Positions 18,780 through 29,676 of a stretch of 64,000 nt of DNA are shown here, in pieces. This stretch comes from Streptococcus viridans (lineage in GTDB: Bacteria; Bacillota; Bacilli; Lactobacillales; Streptococcaceae). The DNA lies in contig NZ_LR134266.1 of NCBI RefSeq assembly GCF_900636365.1, forward strand, positions 695,501 to 759,500. Direction: 5' to 3'. The position numbers and the translations under genes were made by a program. Position 1 is the first letter of the stretch. The number at the start of each line of letters is the position of its first letter. The notes beneath the pieces were generated by a model. It had not been told where the DNA came from. It saw only the letters and a list, made by a program, of their open reading frames with translations, and ran no database searches.

Positions 18780-19160
18780 TTATTTGTTTGCAAGCAAGTC
18801 GCGGATTTCAGCAAGCAACTCTTCTTGAGTAGGAGCAGAAGCTTCTTCTTCAGCAGCTTCTTCTTTTTTACCAAGGTTTTGAGCTTTCTCAGCAGCTTTC
18901 ACTACGAAGAAAAGAACAGTACCGATAACAAGGAAGTTGATTACAGCGCTCAAGAAGCTACCGTATGCAACACCGTTCCATGTCAATTCAGCAATCTTTT
19001 CAACACCAGCAGCTTTCAAAGCTGGGTTCAAAATAAGCGGAGTGATGATATCGTTCACAAATGAAGTAACGATAGCTCCAAATGCAGCCCCGATAATCAC
19101 AGCAACAGCAAGGTCAACAACGTTTCCACGAAGGAGGAAAGCTTTCAATTCTTTTAACAT
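18780..19160 (-). CDS. mscL: Large-conductance mechanosensitive channel MscL
   Basis: MscL opens under extreme membrane tension to release solutes on osmotic downshock. The 126-residue protein has the family N-terminus MLKELKAFLLRGNVVDLAVAV, two membrane helices (about residues 14-45 and 68-92), and a C-terminal charged helix bundle (LLAEIRDLLANK). The Gly-rich first helix GAAFGAIV is conserved. It is a stand-alone minus-strand gene between rpsU and dnaG with its own terminator. Confidence 0.96.
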   Translation of the reverse strand: MLKELKAFLLRGNVVDLAVAVIIGAAFGAIVTSFVNDIITPLILNPALKAAGVEKIAELTWNGVAYGSFLSAVINFLVIGTVLFFVVKAAEKAQNLGKKEEAAEEEASAPTQEELLAEIRDLLANK

Positions 19161-19398
19161 ATCCTAATATGTCCTTTCATAATAATTTTTTACAGAGTAT
19201 AGTATAACTGAAATTTTTTTCGAATTCAAACATTATACTCAAATTTTTTAAAAAAGTTGATTTAAGCAAGATGTCGATTCTAGAAAGTATGGAAAGATGT
19301 GGAAAAATAGGATGAAAATCAATCTGAATGATTTACAATTGACAAAAATTAGTTTAAAATAGTTAATGATATTCTATGGTAAAATGGAGGCACTGTTT

Positions 19399-21183
19399 AT
19401 GGTTGACAAACAACTGATTTCAGAAATAAAAAACAGTGTGAATATTGTAGATGTAATCGGAGAAGTCGTTCAATTGACAAAGGCAGGACGAAACTTTTTA
19501 GGACTCTGCCCTTTTCATGGTGAAAAGACGCCTTCTTTTAATGTAGTCGAGGATAAGCAGTTCTATCATTGTTTTGGTTGTGGCAAATCAGGCGATGTTT
19601 TTAAGTTTATCGAAGACTATCGTGGAGTCTCCTTCATGGAAGCTGTTCAAATTGTTGGAGATCAAGTAGGCATTCATGTGCAGACCCATGCTCCTCAGTC
19701 AAGGGGACAACAAGCAGATGGGAAACAACCCTTTTATGAGATTCATCAGGAGGCTGCTAAGTTCTATCATGCCATCCTGATGACGACAAAGATGGGAGAG
19801 GATGCTCGGCAATATCTTTACGATCGAGGGCTTGATGATGAGGTGCTTCGGCATTTTCAAATAGGGCTAGCGCCGGCAGAAGGAAATTATCTGTATCAGA
19901 GTGTTTCTGGAAAGTTTTCAGAAAAAATTATGGCCGAGTCGGGACTGTTTCATATTAGTGATATGGGGACTATATATGATGCTTTTCAAGATCGCATTAT
20001 GTTTCCCTTATCGGACGATACTGGCCGAGTCATTGCCTTTTCTGGTCGACTATGGCGTGAACCAGTTGAGGGAGCAAAGCCTCAAGGGAAATACAAGAAC
20101 AGCCGCAGTACGCTCCTTTTTAACAAGAGTTATGAGCTCTACCATTTGGACAAGGCCAAGCAAGTTGCAAAGAAGAACCATGAACTATACCTGATGGAAG
20201 GATTCATGGATGTCATCGCAGCCTATCGGGCTGGTATTGAGAATGCAGTTGCCTCCATGGGGACAGCGCTTACGCAGGAACATGTGGCCCATCTGAGCAA
20301 ATTTACCAAAAAGGTTATCTTAGCCTATGATGGAGATAAAGCTGGACGGTTAGCAACTGCTAAGGCTTTAGAGGTTTTAGATAAACACGAGGTAGAGGTT
20401 GTTCAAATTCCTGATCAGATGGACCCAGACGAGTATCTCAATAAGAATTCTCCTCAGGCTTTGGCGGAATTATTGGAAAAAACACGTCTCAGTCGCGTAG
20501 AGTTTCTCATGGATTATTGGAAGCCGGACAATATTGAAAATTTGCAGGCGCAGATTGAATTTGTTGAAAAAATGGCTCCTTTAATTGCTCAGACACCTTC
20601 TGTAACGGCTCAGAACACCTATATATACAAATTAGCTGATCTGTTGGTAGACTTTGATTATTTGCAGGTGGAACAAACAGTAAATGCTAGTCGCCTACAG
20701 ATGCGGAGTCAGCGTCAGGAGCAAGCGCAAATCCAGACACAGGCTCCAGTTGCTAGTCCAACTGTTGTACAGAAGCAGTTGCCTCGCCTGGTTCGGGCTG
20801 AGAATCATCTTCTTCATCGGATGAACGCTTTTCCTTATGTTTTAAATGAATATCGTCTTCGGACAGATTTTTCATTTGATACCCCTGCCTTGCAAACCTT
20901 GTACAAACTTCTTTGCCAAAATGGAGAAGTGACATCGCAGGATTTGTCAGAGCAGACAGAGGAAGTCCAACGGGCCTGGTATCTGATGTTAGAAGAAAAT
21001 TTACCAGATGAAATAGCGGAGAATGAGCTGGAAGAAGTGGAAGAAACGAGAAATCGTGAGCTTCTCCGTAAAGAAAGTCAACAAATAGGGAAAAAAGTCC
21101 GAGAAGCCTCTCACAGTGGAGATGCGGATCAGGCTTTATTGGAACTCGAGCGACTAATCGCTCAAAAAAGAAGAATGGAGTAG
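19399..21183 (+). CDS. dnaG: DNA primase DnaG
   Basis: DnaG synthesises RNA primers for replication. The 594-residue protein has the CHC2 zinc domain (Cys37, His40, Cys58, Cys61), the RNA-polymerase core with TOPRIM motifs MEGFMD and AYDGDKAG, and a C-terminal helicase-binding domain. The ATG at 19399 is chosen because GGAGG lies 9 bases upstream and it gives the family start MVDKQLI; an in-frame ATG at 19366 would add 11 unconserved residues. It is followed by rpoD after only 2 bases, the conserved macromolecular synthesis arrangement. Confidence 0.96.
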   Translation: MVDKQLISEIKNSVNIVDVIGEVVQLTKAGRNFLGLCPFHGEKTPSFNVVEDKQFYHCFGCGKSGDVFKFIEDYRGVSFMEAVQIVGDQVGIHVQTHAPQSRGQQADGKQPFYEIHQEAAKFYHAILMTTKMGEDARQYLYDRGLDDEVLRHFQIGLAPAEGNYLYQSVSGKFSEKIMAESGLFHISDMGTIYDAFQDRIMFPLSDDTGRVIAFSGRLWREPVEGAKPQGKYKNSRSTLLFNKSYELYHLDKAKQVAKKNHELYLMEGFMDVIAAYRAGIENAVASMGTALTQEHVAHLSKFTKKVILAYDGDKAGRLATAKALEVLDKHEVEVVQIPDQMDPDEYLNKNSPQALAELLEKTRLSRVEFLMDYWKPDNIENLQAQIEFVEKMAPLIAQTPSVTAQNTYIYKLADLLVDFDYLQVEQTVNASRLQMRSQRQEQAQIQTQAPVASPTVVQKQLPRLVRAENHLLHRMNAFPYVLNEYRLRTDFSFDTPALQTLYKLLCQNGEVTSQDLSEQTEEVQRAWYLMLEENLPDEIAENELEEVEETRNRELLRKESQQIGKKVREASHSGDADQALLELERLIAQKRRME

Positions 21184-21185
21184 GA

Positions 21186-22298
21186 ATGGCGAAAGAACAA
21201 AAAGATATCACAACTTTAGATGTCCAAATTGCAGAGTTTATTCGTAGTCATAAGAAAAGTGGTACTGCAACAGATGATGAAATCAATGATCAATTGGTCA
21301 TTCCTTTTACCTTGGATGCCGATGGAATTGATGATTTGTTACAACGGATTCAGGATGCTGGGATTTCCATCACGGACAAGGAAGGAAATCCAAGTGCGCG
21401 TGTCTTGAACACCGAAGAGGAAGAACCAGAGTTGACGGATGAGGAATTGCTTGGAAGTAACTCTGCCAAGGTCAATGACCCTGTTCGGATGTATTTGAAA
21501 GAAATTGGGGTCGTTCCTCTTTTAACCAATGAAGAAGAGCAAGAATTGGCTATCTTGGTGGAACAAGGGGATTTGGAAGCTAAGCAACGTTTGGCAGAAG
21601 CCAACCTTCGTTTGGTTGTTTCCATTGCGAAACGCTATGTTGGTCGTGGGATGCAATTCTTGGATTTGATCCAAGAAGGAAATATGGGCTTGATGAAGGC
21701 CGTTGATAAGTTTGACTATACAAAAGGGTTCAAGTTTTCTACCTATGCCACTTGGTGGATCCGTCAGGCTATCACTCGTGCCATTGCAGACCAAGCCCGT
21801 ACCATTCGGATTCCTGTTCACATGGTGGAAACCATTAACAAATTGGTTCGGGAGCAACGCAATCTCTTGCAAGAATTGGGACAAGATCCAACACCAGAAC
21901 AAATCGCTGAACGCATGGATATGACGCCAGATAAGGTACGTGAAATCTTGAAAATTGCCCAAGAACCCGTTTCTCTCGAAACCCCAATTGGGGAAGAAGA
22001 TGATAGCCATTTGGGAGATTTCATCGAAGACGAAGTGATCGAAAATCCAGTAGACTATACTACTCGTGTGGTTCTACGCGAACAATTGGATGAAGTCCTC
22101 GATACTTTGACAGATCGGGAAGAAAACGTCCTTCGTCTCCGTTTCGGTTTGGATGATGGAAAAATGCGGACCTTGGAAGATGTGGGCAAAGTCTTTAACG
22201 TGACCCGTGAACGGATCCGTCAGATCGAAGCCAAAGCCCTCCGTAAACTCCGCCACCCAAGCAGAAGCAAACCATTACGTGACTTTATAGAGGATTAA
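21186..22298 (+). CDS. rpoD: RNA polymerase primary sigma factor RpoD (SigA)
   Basis: The housekeeping sigma factor directs RNA polymerase to promoters of the TTGACA/TATAAT type seen across this window. The 370-residue protein has region 1.1-1.2, the region 2.3-2.4 melting and -10 recognition segment ([18 protein letters not shown]), region 3, and the region 4.2 helix-turn-helix ([20 protein letters not shown]). Length is normal for Firmicutes. It is coupled to dnaG, and transcription downstream runs into a 50-nt hairpin array. Confidence 0.97.
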   Translation: MAKEQKDITTLDVQIAEFIRSHKKSGTATDDEINDQLVIPFTLDADGIDDLLQRIQDAGISITDKEGNPSARVLNTEEEEPELTDEELLGSNSAKVNDPVRMYLKEIGVVPLLTNEEEQELAILVEQGDLEAKQRLAEANLRLVVSIAKRYVGRGMQFLDLIQEGNMGLMKAVDKFDYTKGFKFSTYATWWIRQAITRAIADQARTIRIPVHMVETINKLVREQRNLLQELGQDPTPEQIAERMDMTPDKVREILKIAQEPVSLETPIGEEDDSHLGDFIEDEVIENPVDYTTRVVLREQLDEVLDTLTDREENVLRLRFGLDDGKMRTLEDVGKVFNVTRERIRQIEAKALRKLRHPSRSKPLRDFIED

Positions 22299-22538
22299 AA
22301 ATGTCCAGTGGACATTTTTAACGGCCACCCAAAAACAAGAGAGTGGCCTAGATCCTGCGGACATTTTTAACGGTCGCCTAGAAATGAAGAAGCGACCTAG
22401 GTCCGGGGGACCTTTTTAACGGCCACCCAAAAACAAGAGAGTGGCCTAGGTCCTGGTGACCTTTTTAACCCGAGCCGAGAAATTCAAAAGCTAGAAAGAT
22501 CCGGTGGCCCTTTTTAACCCGAGCCGAGCAATTTGATA
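22298..22538 (+). repeat. Array of 50-nt hairpin/T-tract repeats after rpoD
   Basis: A leading hairpin (ATGTCC/GGACAT plus T5, 22298-22319) is followed by four units of exactly 50 bases, at 22319, 22369, 22419 and 22469, and a partial fifth. Each unit begins TAAC and ends in five T. Units 1 and 3 have the stem GGCCAC/GTGGCC, and unit 2 has GGTCGC/GCGACC, a compensated change. Units 2 and 3 also have AGGTCC/GGACCT-type stems just before the T-tract. It has no coding potential. It may act as a stacked terminator for dnaG-rpoD. Confidence 0.75.
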
Positions 22539-22642
22539 GTGAGGCAGGGTGGGTGAACTGTTATGGAGGCCTTAGGATAAAGGTCTTGCTTTAAACAATG
22601 ATATTCTTCATGGTGTTGAACCAAATGAAGAAGGAGTGAAGA

Positions 22643-22972
22643 ATGAGTTATACGACAGAAGAAATCGAACAAATTAAAAACCGTATTCTTGAAAATCTAG
22701 AGCAGGTCATCGATCCTGAATTAGGGATTGATATTGTCAACCTTGGTTTGGTCTACGAAATTCGGTTTGATGGTGAAACTGGTGAAACAGAAATCGATAT
22801 GACCCTAACCACCATGGGTTGCCCATTGGCAGACTTGCTGACGGACCAGATTTATGATGCCTTAACGGGAATGGAAGAAGTGACCAAGGTCGATGTGAAA
22901 CTGGTCTGGTATCCAGCTTGGACGGTTGAGAAGATGAGCCGCTATGCGCGGATTGCATTGGGAATTAAATAA
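22643..22972 (+). CDS. MIP18/DUF59-family iron-sulfur cluster assembly protein (SufT-like)
   Basis: The 109-residue cytosolic protein has the DUF59 pattern (DPELGIDIVNLGLVY near residue 20) and the conserved Thr-Met-Gly-Cys-Pro segment (LTTMGCPLADLL) with the reactive cysteine. Members help maturation of Fe-S proteins. A Shine-Dalgarno (AAGGAGTG) precedes the ATG. It follows the rpoD repeat array and appears to be a single-gene unit, with a short T-run after the stop. Confidence 0.88.
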   Translation: MSYTTEEIEQIKNRILENLEQVIDPELGIDIVNLGLVYEIRFDGETGETEIDMTLTTMGCPLADLLTDQIYDALTGMEEVTKVDVKLVWYPAWTVEKMSRYARIALGIK

Positions 22973-23128
22973 AATTGTTTTAAAGGAGGGGCAGATGTTC
23001 CTCTTTTTTTAGTGAAGATGGTTTGGATGTCAAATAGTACGAACATTCTACCTTCTTTTACGATTATATCTTGCAATCACTTCTTAGTAAGGTTATAATA
23101 GAATCATTATTAAATTAAGGAGAAGATT

Positions 23129-23836
23129 ATGAATCAGTACCCTTTGGTCTACTTAGACCATGTTCAGAAAGTGTATGGTAAACATATTGCCTTAGGTGAT
23201 GTGAGTGTCAATATTCAACCGGGTCGTATCATTGGTTTGTTAGGACCAAACGGAAGTGGGAAAACTACCATTATTAAATTAGTGAATGGGCTCTTGCAAC
23301 CAACTTCTGGTAATGTCTACATCCATGGCCAAGTACCTTCTGCAAAAACCAAACAAGTCGTTTCTTATTTGCCAGATACAACTTATTTGGATGAAAATAT
23401 GAAGATTTCGGAAACCCTTCGTTTCTTCCAAGACTTCTATAAGGATTTCAATGCTCAACGTGCTTATCAATTGTTGAATGATTTACATTTGCACCCAGAG
23501 CAAAAATTGAAACAACTCTCTAAAGGGAATAAGGAAAAAGTTCAATTAATTTTGGTCATGAGCCGTGAAGCGGATTTGTACATTCTTGATGAACCTATTG
23601 GTGGAGTGGACCCTGCTGCGCGTGATTACATTCTTAGAACCATCATTCAAAATCGTCGTCCAAACTCATCAGTATTGATTTCAACCCACTTGATTGCGGA
23701 CGTTGAACAAGTCTTGGATGAAGCGCTCTTTATCAATCAAGGTCGTATTCTGTTGCATGAAAACACAACTGTTCTTCGCAACCAATACGGTAAATCGATT
23801 GATGAGATCTTCCGTGAACAATTTAGAATGTATTAG
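23129..23836 (+). CDS. ABC transporter ATP-binding protein
   Basis: The 235-residue ATPase has Walker A GPNGSGKT (about residues 39-46), an atypical signature LSKGNKEK in place of LSGGQ, and Walker B LYILDEP. The signature variant is common in YtrB/EcsA-like exporters. It lies 9 bases upstream of the membrane partner and forms a two-gene ABC exporter. The substrate is unknown, and no GntR regulator is adjacent. Confidence 0.9.
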   Translation: MNQYPLVYLDHVQKVYGKHIALGDVSVNIQPGRIIGLLGPNGSGKTTIIKLVNGLLQPTSGNVYIHGQVPSAKTKQVVSYLPDTTYLDENMKISETLRFFQDFYKDFNAQRAYQLLNDLHLHPEQKLKQLSKGNKEKVQLILVMSREADLYILDEPIGGVDPAARDYILRTIIQNRRPNSSVLISTHLIADVEQVLDEALFINQGRILLHENTTVLRNQYGKSIDEIFREQFRMY

Positions 23837-23845
23837 GAGGTTCTT

Positions 23846-24646
23846 ATGTTTGGGAAATTAATGAAATATGAATTAAAAGCAACCTATAAGTGGTATCTCA
23901 TTATTTCGGGTGTGCTTGCTATTCTCTCCATTTTTGCTGGTTTATTAGCTTCTAGTGTTATAACTGGGGCAGCGACTTATACAGCAAATACAACTTATAC
24001 AATTGTGGGAATTATTGTCCTGGTTATTTTTGCAGGTTACATTGGCTTGACCTTGACCAACTATATTATTATTATTCGTCGTTTTTATAACAATATTTTT
24101 GGTCGTGAAGGTTATTTGACCTGGACATTGCCAACTGGATCTCATACTGTTTTACTTGTAAAAGTAACATCTGCTTTGATCTGGAGTATTTTCTGTTTTA
24201 TTAGCTTGATTCTTTCTTTGCTTATTTTCTTAGGAGTGATAGGCCTCGCTCAACAAAAGAATATCTTTGAGGAGCTTGGTCCAGTGTTCGAACATATTGG
24301 GTCATCTCTTATTTGGCAAAGCTTGCTATTTCAAGTGTTAGCGACTATTTCAGGTATTTTAATGCTCTACTGTGCCATCTCACTGGGTCAGCTCTTCATT
24401 AACAATCGTATCGTGATGGCCTTCGTCTTTGGATTTATCCTTTGGGTCGTTCTCAGTATCATTGGAAGATTGTTCCCTTCTATATCTATTTCAGAACTTT
24501 CAAGAACTGCAACTATGTCTTCTGATACCCTTAGTGATGTCTTGGTTGTTAACTTTATTCCAGCCTATATCTATGAGCTAGTAAAAATTGTAGCGATGTA
24601 CTTTACCGTTCATTATGTAACAAAATTCAAATTGAACTTGCAATAA
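23846..24646 (+). CDS. ABC transporter permease
   Basis: The 266-residue hydrophobic protein has six or so membrane helices, starting MFGKLMKYELKATYKWY, a pattern common in ABC-2-like permeases. It is preceded by AGGAGG and directly follows the ATPase gene. Together they would form a small exporter. The protein ends VTKFKLNLQ, just before a weak hairpin and the tmRNA promoter. I cannot assign the substrate. Confidence 0.85.
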   Translation: MFGKLMKYELKATYKWYLIISGVLAILSIFAGLLASSVITGAATYTANTTYTIVGIIVLVIFAGYIGLTLTNYIIIIRRFYNNIFGREGYLTWTLPTGSHTVLLVKVTSALIWSIFCFISLILSLLIFLGVIGLAQQKNIFEELGPVFEHIGSSLIWQSLLFQVLATISGILMLYCAISLGQLFINNRIVMAFVFGFILWVVLSIIGRLFPSISISELSRTATMSSDTLSDVLVVNFIPAYIYELVKIVAMYFTVHYVTKFKLNLQ

Positions 24647-24678
24647 GAATGAAAGAGGAAGGAATTCCTCTTTTTCTT

Positions 24679-24707
24679 TTGCCATTTTACCCAAAAAATG
24701 ATACACT
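24679..24707 (+). promoter_or_regulatory. Promoter of tmRNA
   Basis: TTGCCA (24679-24684), a 17-base spacer and the extended -10 TGATACACT (-10 hexamer 24702-24707) lie 16 bases before the mature tmRNA 5' end. Confidence 0.7.
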
Positions 24708-24722
24708 GGAGTATATCATTTT

Positions 24723-25067
24723 GGGGTCGTTACGGATTCGACAGGCATTATGAGGCATATTTTGCGACTCGTGTTGCGACGTAAACGCTCAGTTAAATAT
24801 AACTGCAAAAAATAATACTTCTTACGCTCTAGCTGCCTAAAAACCAGCAGGCGTGACCCGATTCGGATTGCTCGTGTCTGATGACAGGTCTTAATTTTAG
24901 CGAGATACGATCAAACTTTGTCTAGCAGTTTGATAAGAGATTGATAGACTCGCAGTTCCTAGGCTTGAGTTATGTGTCGAGGAGCTGTTAAAGCAATACA
25001 TAACCTATGGTTGTAGACAAATATGCTGGCAGATGTTTGGACGTGGGTTCGACTCCCACCGGCTCCA
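24723..25067 (+). ncRNA. ssrA: Transfer-messenger RNA
   Basis: The RNA begins GGGGTCGTTACGGATTCGAC, the universal tmRNA 5' segment, and ends in the T-arm GTGGGTTCGACTCCCAC and acceptor CGGCTCC plus A. Ends pair as a tRNA-Ala-like acceptor. The resume codon GCA is at 24805, and the tag frame reads AKNNTSYALAA, with the stop at 24838-24840. This is the tag expected in streptococci. tmRNA with SmpB rescues stalled ribosomes and marks the peptide for proteolysis. Confidence 0.98.
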
Positions 25068-25161
25068 TTTTTATATATGCAAACGACAAATCCTTGTCGT
25101 TTTTTATTTCTTTAAAATCTATCAAGTATTGATATCTTGTGAGCGATTCCTAAATTTTTTG

Positions 25162-25190
25162 TTGACAGGAGGAGCGCTTTTCCGTATAAT
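25162..25190 (+). promoter_or_regulatory. Consensus promoter of tRNA-Ser
   Basis: A perfect TTGACA (25162-25167), 17 bases and a perfect TATAAT (25185-25190) lie 12 bases before the tRNA 5' end. Confidence 0.9.
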
Positions 25191-25202
25191 GGATACTAGT
25201 TT

Positions 25203-25290
25203 GGAAGATTACTCAAGAGGCTTAAGAGGCCGTGTTGGAAACGCGGTAGGCGTGTAACAGCGTGCGTGGGTTCGAATCCCATGTCTTCCG
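25203..25290 (+). tRNA. tRNA-Ser (GGA)
   Basis: The 88-nt class II tRNA has a seven-base acceptor stem (GGAAGAT with GTCTTCC), anticodon loop TTGGAAA with anticodon GGA at 25237-25239, a long variable arm and the T-loop GGTTCGAATCC. Discriminator G matches serine identity. CCA is not encoded. It reads UCC and UCU. A terminator hairpin follows at 25306. Confidence 0.96.
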
Positions 25291-25305
25291 TAAGAGAAAG
25301 GAAAG

Positions 25306-25328
25306 CAGATCAGTTGATCTGTTTTTTT
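25306..25328 (+). terminator. Terminator of tRNA-Ser
   Basis: CAGATCA/TGATCTG is followed by seven T. Confidence 0.85.
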
Positions 25329-25417
25329 GTTAGGCAGGATTGGCAATGGGTAAGAGTGTCTTCTTTGTCGGATTTCCTGTATAATAGAAGGAAAGAACGG
25401 ACGAAAAGGAGTGCAAG

Positions 25418-28400
25418 GTGATTACACAACTGGACACAAAATCGGTTTATACCTTTATGGACAGTTTAGTCTCTATTCGAGACTATATTCAGCGTGCCAA
25501 AGAAATGGGTTACCAACAAATTGGTCTCATGGACATAGATAATTTATATGGGGGCTACGAGTTTTTAGAAGAGTGTCAAAAAGCTGGTATGGGGGCTATC
25601 CTAGGTCTTGATTTGGAGGTCGAGTTACCGGTGGGTCCTTTATCTATCCGTTTGATTGCATTAGGAACCAAAGGCTATAAACATTTAATCAAGATTTCCA
25701 GCATGAAAATGATGGGGACAACAGACTGGTCGGCTTTCCAACACTTTTTGGAGGATATAGCCATCATCGTTCCCTATTTTGAAGGGATTGAGTATTTAGA
25801 CTTGGGCCAAGACTTTGCGATTGGTGTCTTTCCAGATACTCCAGCGAAACAGTTTTCCCGTCCTGTTTTCCCACTCCATACGGTCCGCTATTTTTCTACG
25901 AGTGATTTGGAGAGTCTTCAGATGCTCCACGCTATTCGTAATAATTGCAGTCTGAAGGAAGTAGGAGCTGTTGACACTTCTATGATGTTCCTGCCACCAG
26001 AAGAGTTGGAGCGGGCCTTTGCTCATAATTATCCAGATAGTATTTCTTATCTAGAGAAGACCCTTGCGGCTGTTCATTATGAGATTGATACGCAATTAAA
26101 GCTTCCCCGTTTTAATCCAGAGAAGCCTGCTGTCGAGGAATTATGTGAATTGGCTGAAGAAGGTTTGAGAAGCAAGGGGCTGGACCAGACGGTTTACCAA
26201 GAGCGTTTGCGTCATGAATTAGCTGTCATCCATCAGATGGGCTTTGATGACTACTTCTTGATTGTCTGGGATTTATTACGGTTTGGTCGAAGCCAAGGTT
26301 ACTATATGGGGATGGGCCGTGGATCAGCAGTTGGAAGTCTAGTAGCCTATGCCTTGGATATCACAGGGATTGATCCAGTCAAGAACAATCTCCTCTTTGA
26401 GCGTTTTTTGAACTTAGAGCGCTATACCATGCCAGATATTGATATTGATATTCCAGATGTCTATCGTCCTAAATTTATCCAGTATGTTAAAAATCGCTAC
26501 CGCAGTCCTCATGTGGCTCAAATTGTGACCTTCTCAACTTTTGGAGCGAAACAAGCCATTCGAGATGTCTTTAAGAGATTTGGAACCCCAGAGTATGAGT
26601 TAACCAACCTTACCAAGCGGATTGGCTTACGGGACACCTTAGCCTCTGCTTATGAAAAGAATTTAGCCTTCCGTCAAGCCATCCAAAGTCGTCCAGAATA
26701 CCGTAAGGGGTTTGAAATTGCGAAGAGGATTGAAGGGCAACCGCGTCAGACGTCGATTCATGCGGCAGGTGTCGTCATGAGTGGAGAAGACCTCACCAAT
26801 CAAATTCCGATCAAGATGGGTGAGGAGATGAACCTGACCCAATATGATGCCCATGGTGTTGAAGCAAATGGCTTGCTCAAGATGGACTTCTTAGGACTGC
26901 GAAATTTAACCTTTGCTCAACGGATGCAGGAAGCAGTGAAGGAAAAATATCAAAAGGATATTAAAATCGAGGATATTCCTCTAGAAGATCCAGAAACGAT
27001 TGCTTTATTTGCTGCGGGAAATACCAAGGGAATCTTCCAGTTTGAGCAAGCAGGAGCTATCCGTTTATTAAGACGGGTTCAACCCAACTGTTTTGAGGAG
27101 ATTGTTGCGACCACATCTTTGAACCGGCCTGGGGCTAGTGACTATATTGATAATTTCGTCAAACGCAAGCATGGCAAAGAGAAGGTCGATATGATTGATC
27201 CTAGTTTGGAAGGCATTCTAGCACCAACATATGGCATCATGCTCTATCAGGAGCAAGTCATGCAGGTGGCCCAGACCTTTGCTGGCTTTAGTCTAGGAAA
27301 AGCCGATATCCTCAGACGGGCCATGGGGAAAAAGAACGTGGCAGAAATGCATCGAATGGAAGATGACTTTATCAAGGGGGCTGTCGTGCTTGGGCATAGT
27401 GCAGAAAAAGCCAAGCAAGTCTTTGCCATTATGGAAAAATTTGCTGGCTATGGCTTCAACCGTTCCCATGCCTATGCCTACTCAGCCTTGGCCTTCCAAT
27501 TGGCTTACTTTAAAGTCCATTATCCAGATGTCTTTTTTGACATTATGCTCAACTACTCTAGTAGTGATTACTTGACTGATGCGCTCCAATTTGACTTCCA
27601 AGTAGCTCCTTTGACCATTAATACCATTCCTTATAAGGATAAGTTCCAAGATCAGAAGATTTATCTAGGAATGAAAAATATCAAAGGTCTCCCAAAAGAT
27701 CTATCCTATTGGATTATTGACCAACGTCCCTTTGAGAGCATTGAAGATTTTATCTTGCGCTTGCCTAGCCAGTATCACAAACTTCCTCTCTTAACGCCAC
27801 TGGTAGAATTGGGCTTGTTTGACTGCTTTGAAAAGAATCGCAGAAAAGTCCTTCAGAACCTTCCTAACCTATTTGTCTTTGCGGATGAACTGGGGAGTTT
27901 GTTTGGGGAAGCCAATTATTCCTGGATGGATGCCGAGGATTATAGCAAGGCTGAGAAGTATGAAATGGAGCAGAGGGTCATTGGTGTCGGTCTTAGCCCA
28001 CATCCTCTGGTGGAAATTGTAGCTGCAAGTAGCAAACCGACTCGACCGATCGCCTCTTTAAGCGAAGGAGAACAGGCCACTATCCTGGTTGAAGTTCAAT
28101 CGATCCGGACCATCCGAACCAAAAATGGAGAAAATATGGCCTTTTTACAAGTTTCCGACCTCCAAAAGAAGATGGATGTCACTCTTTTTCCTGATACTTA
28201 TCGCCACTATAGCTCAAAAATAAGAGAGAAGGGCTATTACTATCTTAAAGGAAAAGTGCAATCTAGAGATGGTCGTCTTCAGATGGTTTTAATGGAAGCA
28301 GAAGAAGCCACCAATCAGCGTTTTTGGATTCAATTGTTTGATCACCAGGAGGACCGGGCAGTCTTAGATATTTTAAAAGCTTATCCAGGTCCTTATCCTG

Positions 28401-28519
28401 TCGTTATTCGCTATGAAGAGGAGAAAAAGACCATTCAATTAAAAGGAGTTTCCGTCCAGAAAAACGAGAAGTTAGAAAATGAGCTGTCAAGTATTGCTAT
28501 GAAAACGATTTATCGATAA
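25418..28519 (+). CDS. dnaE: DNA polymerase III subunit alpha DnaE
   Basis: This is the second (DnaE-type) replicative polymerase of Firmicutes, used for primer extension on the lagging strand alongside PolC. The 1033-residue protein has an N-terminal PHP domain and the palm with the metal-binding acidic motif PDIDIDIPD near residue 345. A tandem HhH region and a C-terminal OB fold (about residues 880-970) follow. It starts on GTG, preceded by AAAAGGAG. Length is normal for streptococcal DnaE. Confidence 0.95.
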   Translation: MITQLDTKSVYTFMDSLVSIRDYIQRAKEMGYQQIGLMDIDNLYGGYEFLEECQKAGMGAILGLDLEVELPVGPLSIRLIALGTKGYKHLIKISSMKMMGTTDWSAFQHFLEDIAIIVPYFEGIEYLDLGQDFAIGVFPDTPAKQFSRPVFPLHTVRYFSTSDLESLQMLHAIRNNCSLKEVGAVDTSMMFLPPEELERAFAHNYPDSISYLEKTLAAVHYEIDTQLKLPRFNPEKPAVEELCELAEEGLRSKGLDQTVYQERLRHELAVIHQMGFDDYFLIVWDLLRFGRSQGYYMGMGRGSAVGSLVAYALDITGIDPVKNNLLFERFLNLERYTMPDIDIDIPDVYRPKFIQYVKNRYRSPHVAQIVTFSTFGAKQAIRDVFKRFGTPEYELTNLTKRIGLRDTLASAYEKNLAFRQAIQSRPEYRKGFEIAKRIEGQPRQTSIHAAGVVMSGEDLTNQIPIKMGEEMNLTQYDAHGVEANGLLKMDFLGLRNLTFAQRMQEAVKEKYQKDIKIEDIPLEDPETIALFAAGNTKGIFQFEQAGAIRLLRRVQPNCFEEIVATTSLNRPGASDYIDNFVKRKHGKEKVDMIDPSLEGILAPTYGIMLYQEQVMQVAQTFAGFSLGKADILRRAMGKKNVAEMHRMEDDFIKGAVVLGHSAEKAKQVFAIMEKFAGYGFNRSHAYAYSALAFQLAYFKVHYPDVFFDIMLNYSSSDYLTDALQFDFQVAPLTINTIPYKDKFQDQKIYLGMKNIKGLPKDLSYWIIDQRPFESIEDFILRLPSQYHKLPLLTPLVELGLFDCFEKNRRKVLQNLPNLFVFADELGSLFGEANYSWMDAEDYSKAEKYEMEQRVIGVGLSPHPLVEIVAASSKPTRPIASLSEGEQATILVEVQSIRTIRTKNGENMAFLQVSDLQKKMDVTLFPDTYRHYSSKIREKGYYYLKGKVQSRDGRLQMVLMEAEEATNQRFWIQLFDHQEDRAVLDILKAYPGPYPVVIRYEEEKKTIQLKGVSVQKNEKLENELSSIAMKTIYR

Positions 28520-28555
28520 AATCTACGGAAAATAGGAGAAATTTGAGCCTCTTTG

Positions 28556-28564
28556 TGTTATAAT
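28556..28564 (+). promoter_or_regulatory. Extended -10 of pfkA
   Basis: TGTTATAAT (TGn plus a perfect TATAAT at 28559-28564) lies about 40 bases before pfkA. Confidence 0.6.
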
Positions 28565-28571
28565 CATTTAG

Positions 28572-29618
<1,047 letters not shown>

Positions 29619-29676
29619 TATTTATTTGTTAAAATTTGTCTAAAAGACAGTGTATTTTAAAAGGAGTCACAAAATC

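Noticed and set aside
20753..21211. Long antisense frame over the dnaG 3' end, and other long antisense frames (such as 38175-38759)
   Set aside because: No Shine-Dalgarno or family resemblance; composition follows from the codon bias of the sense gene.
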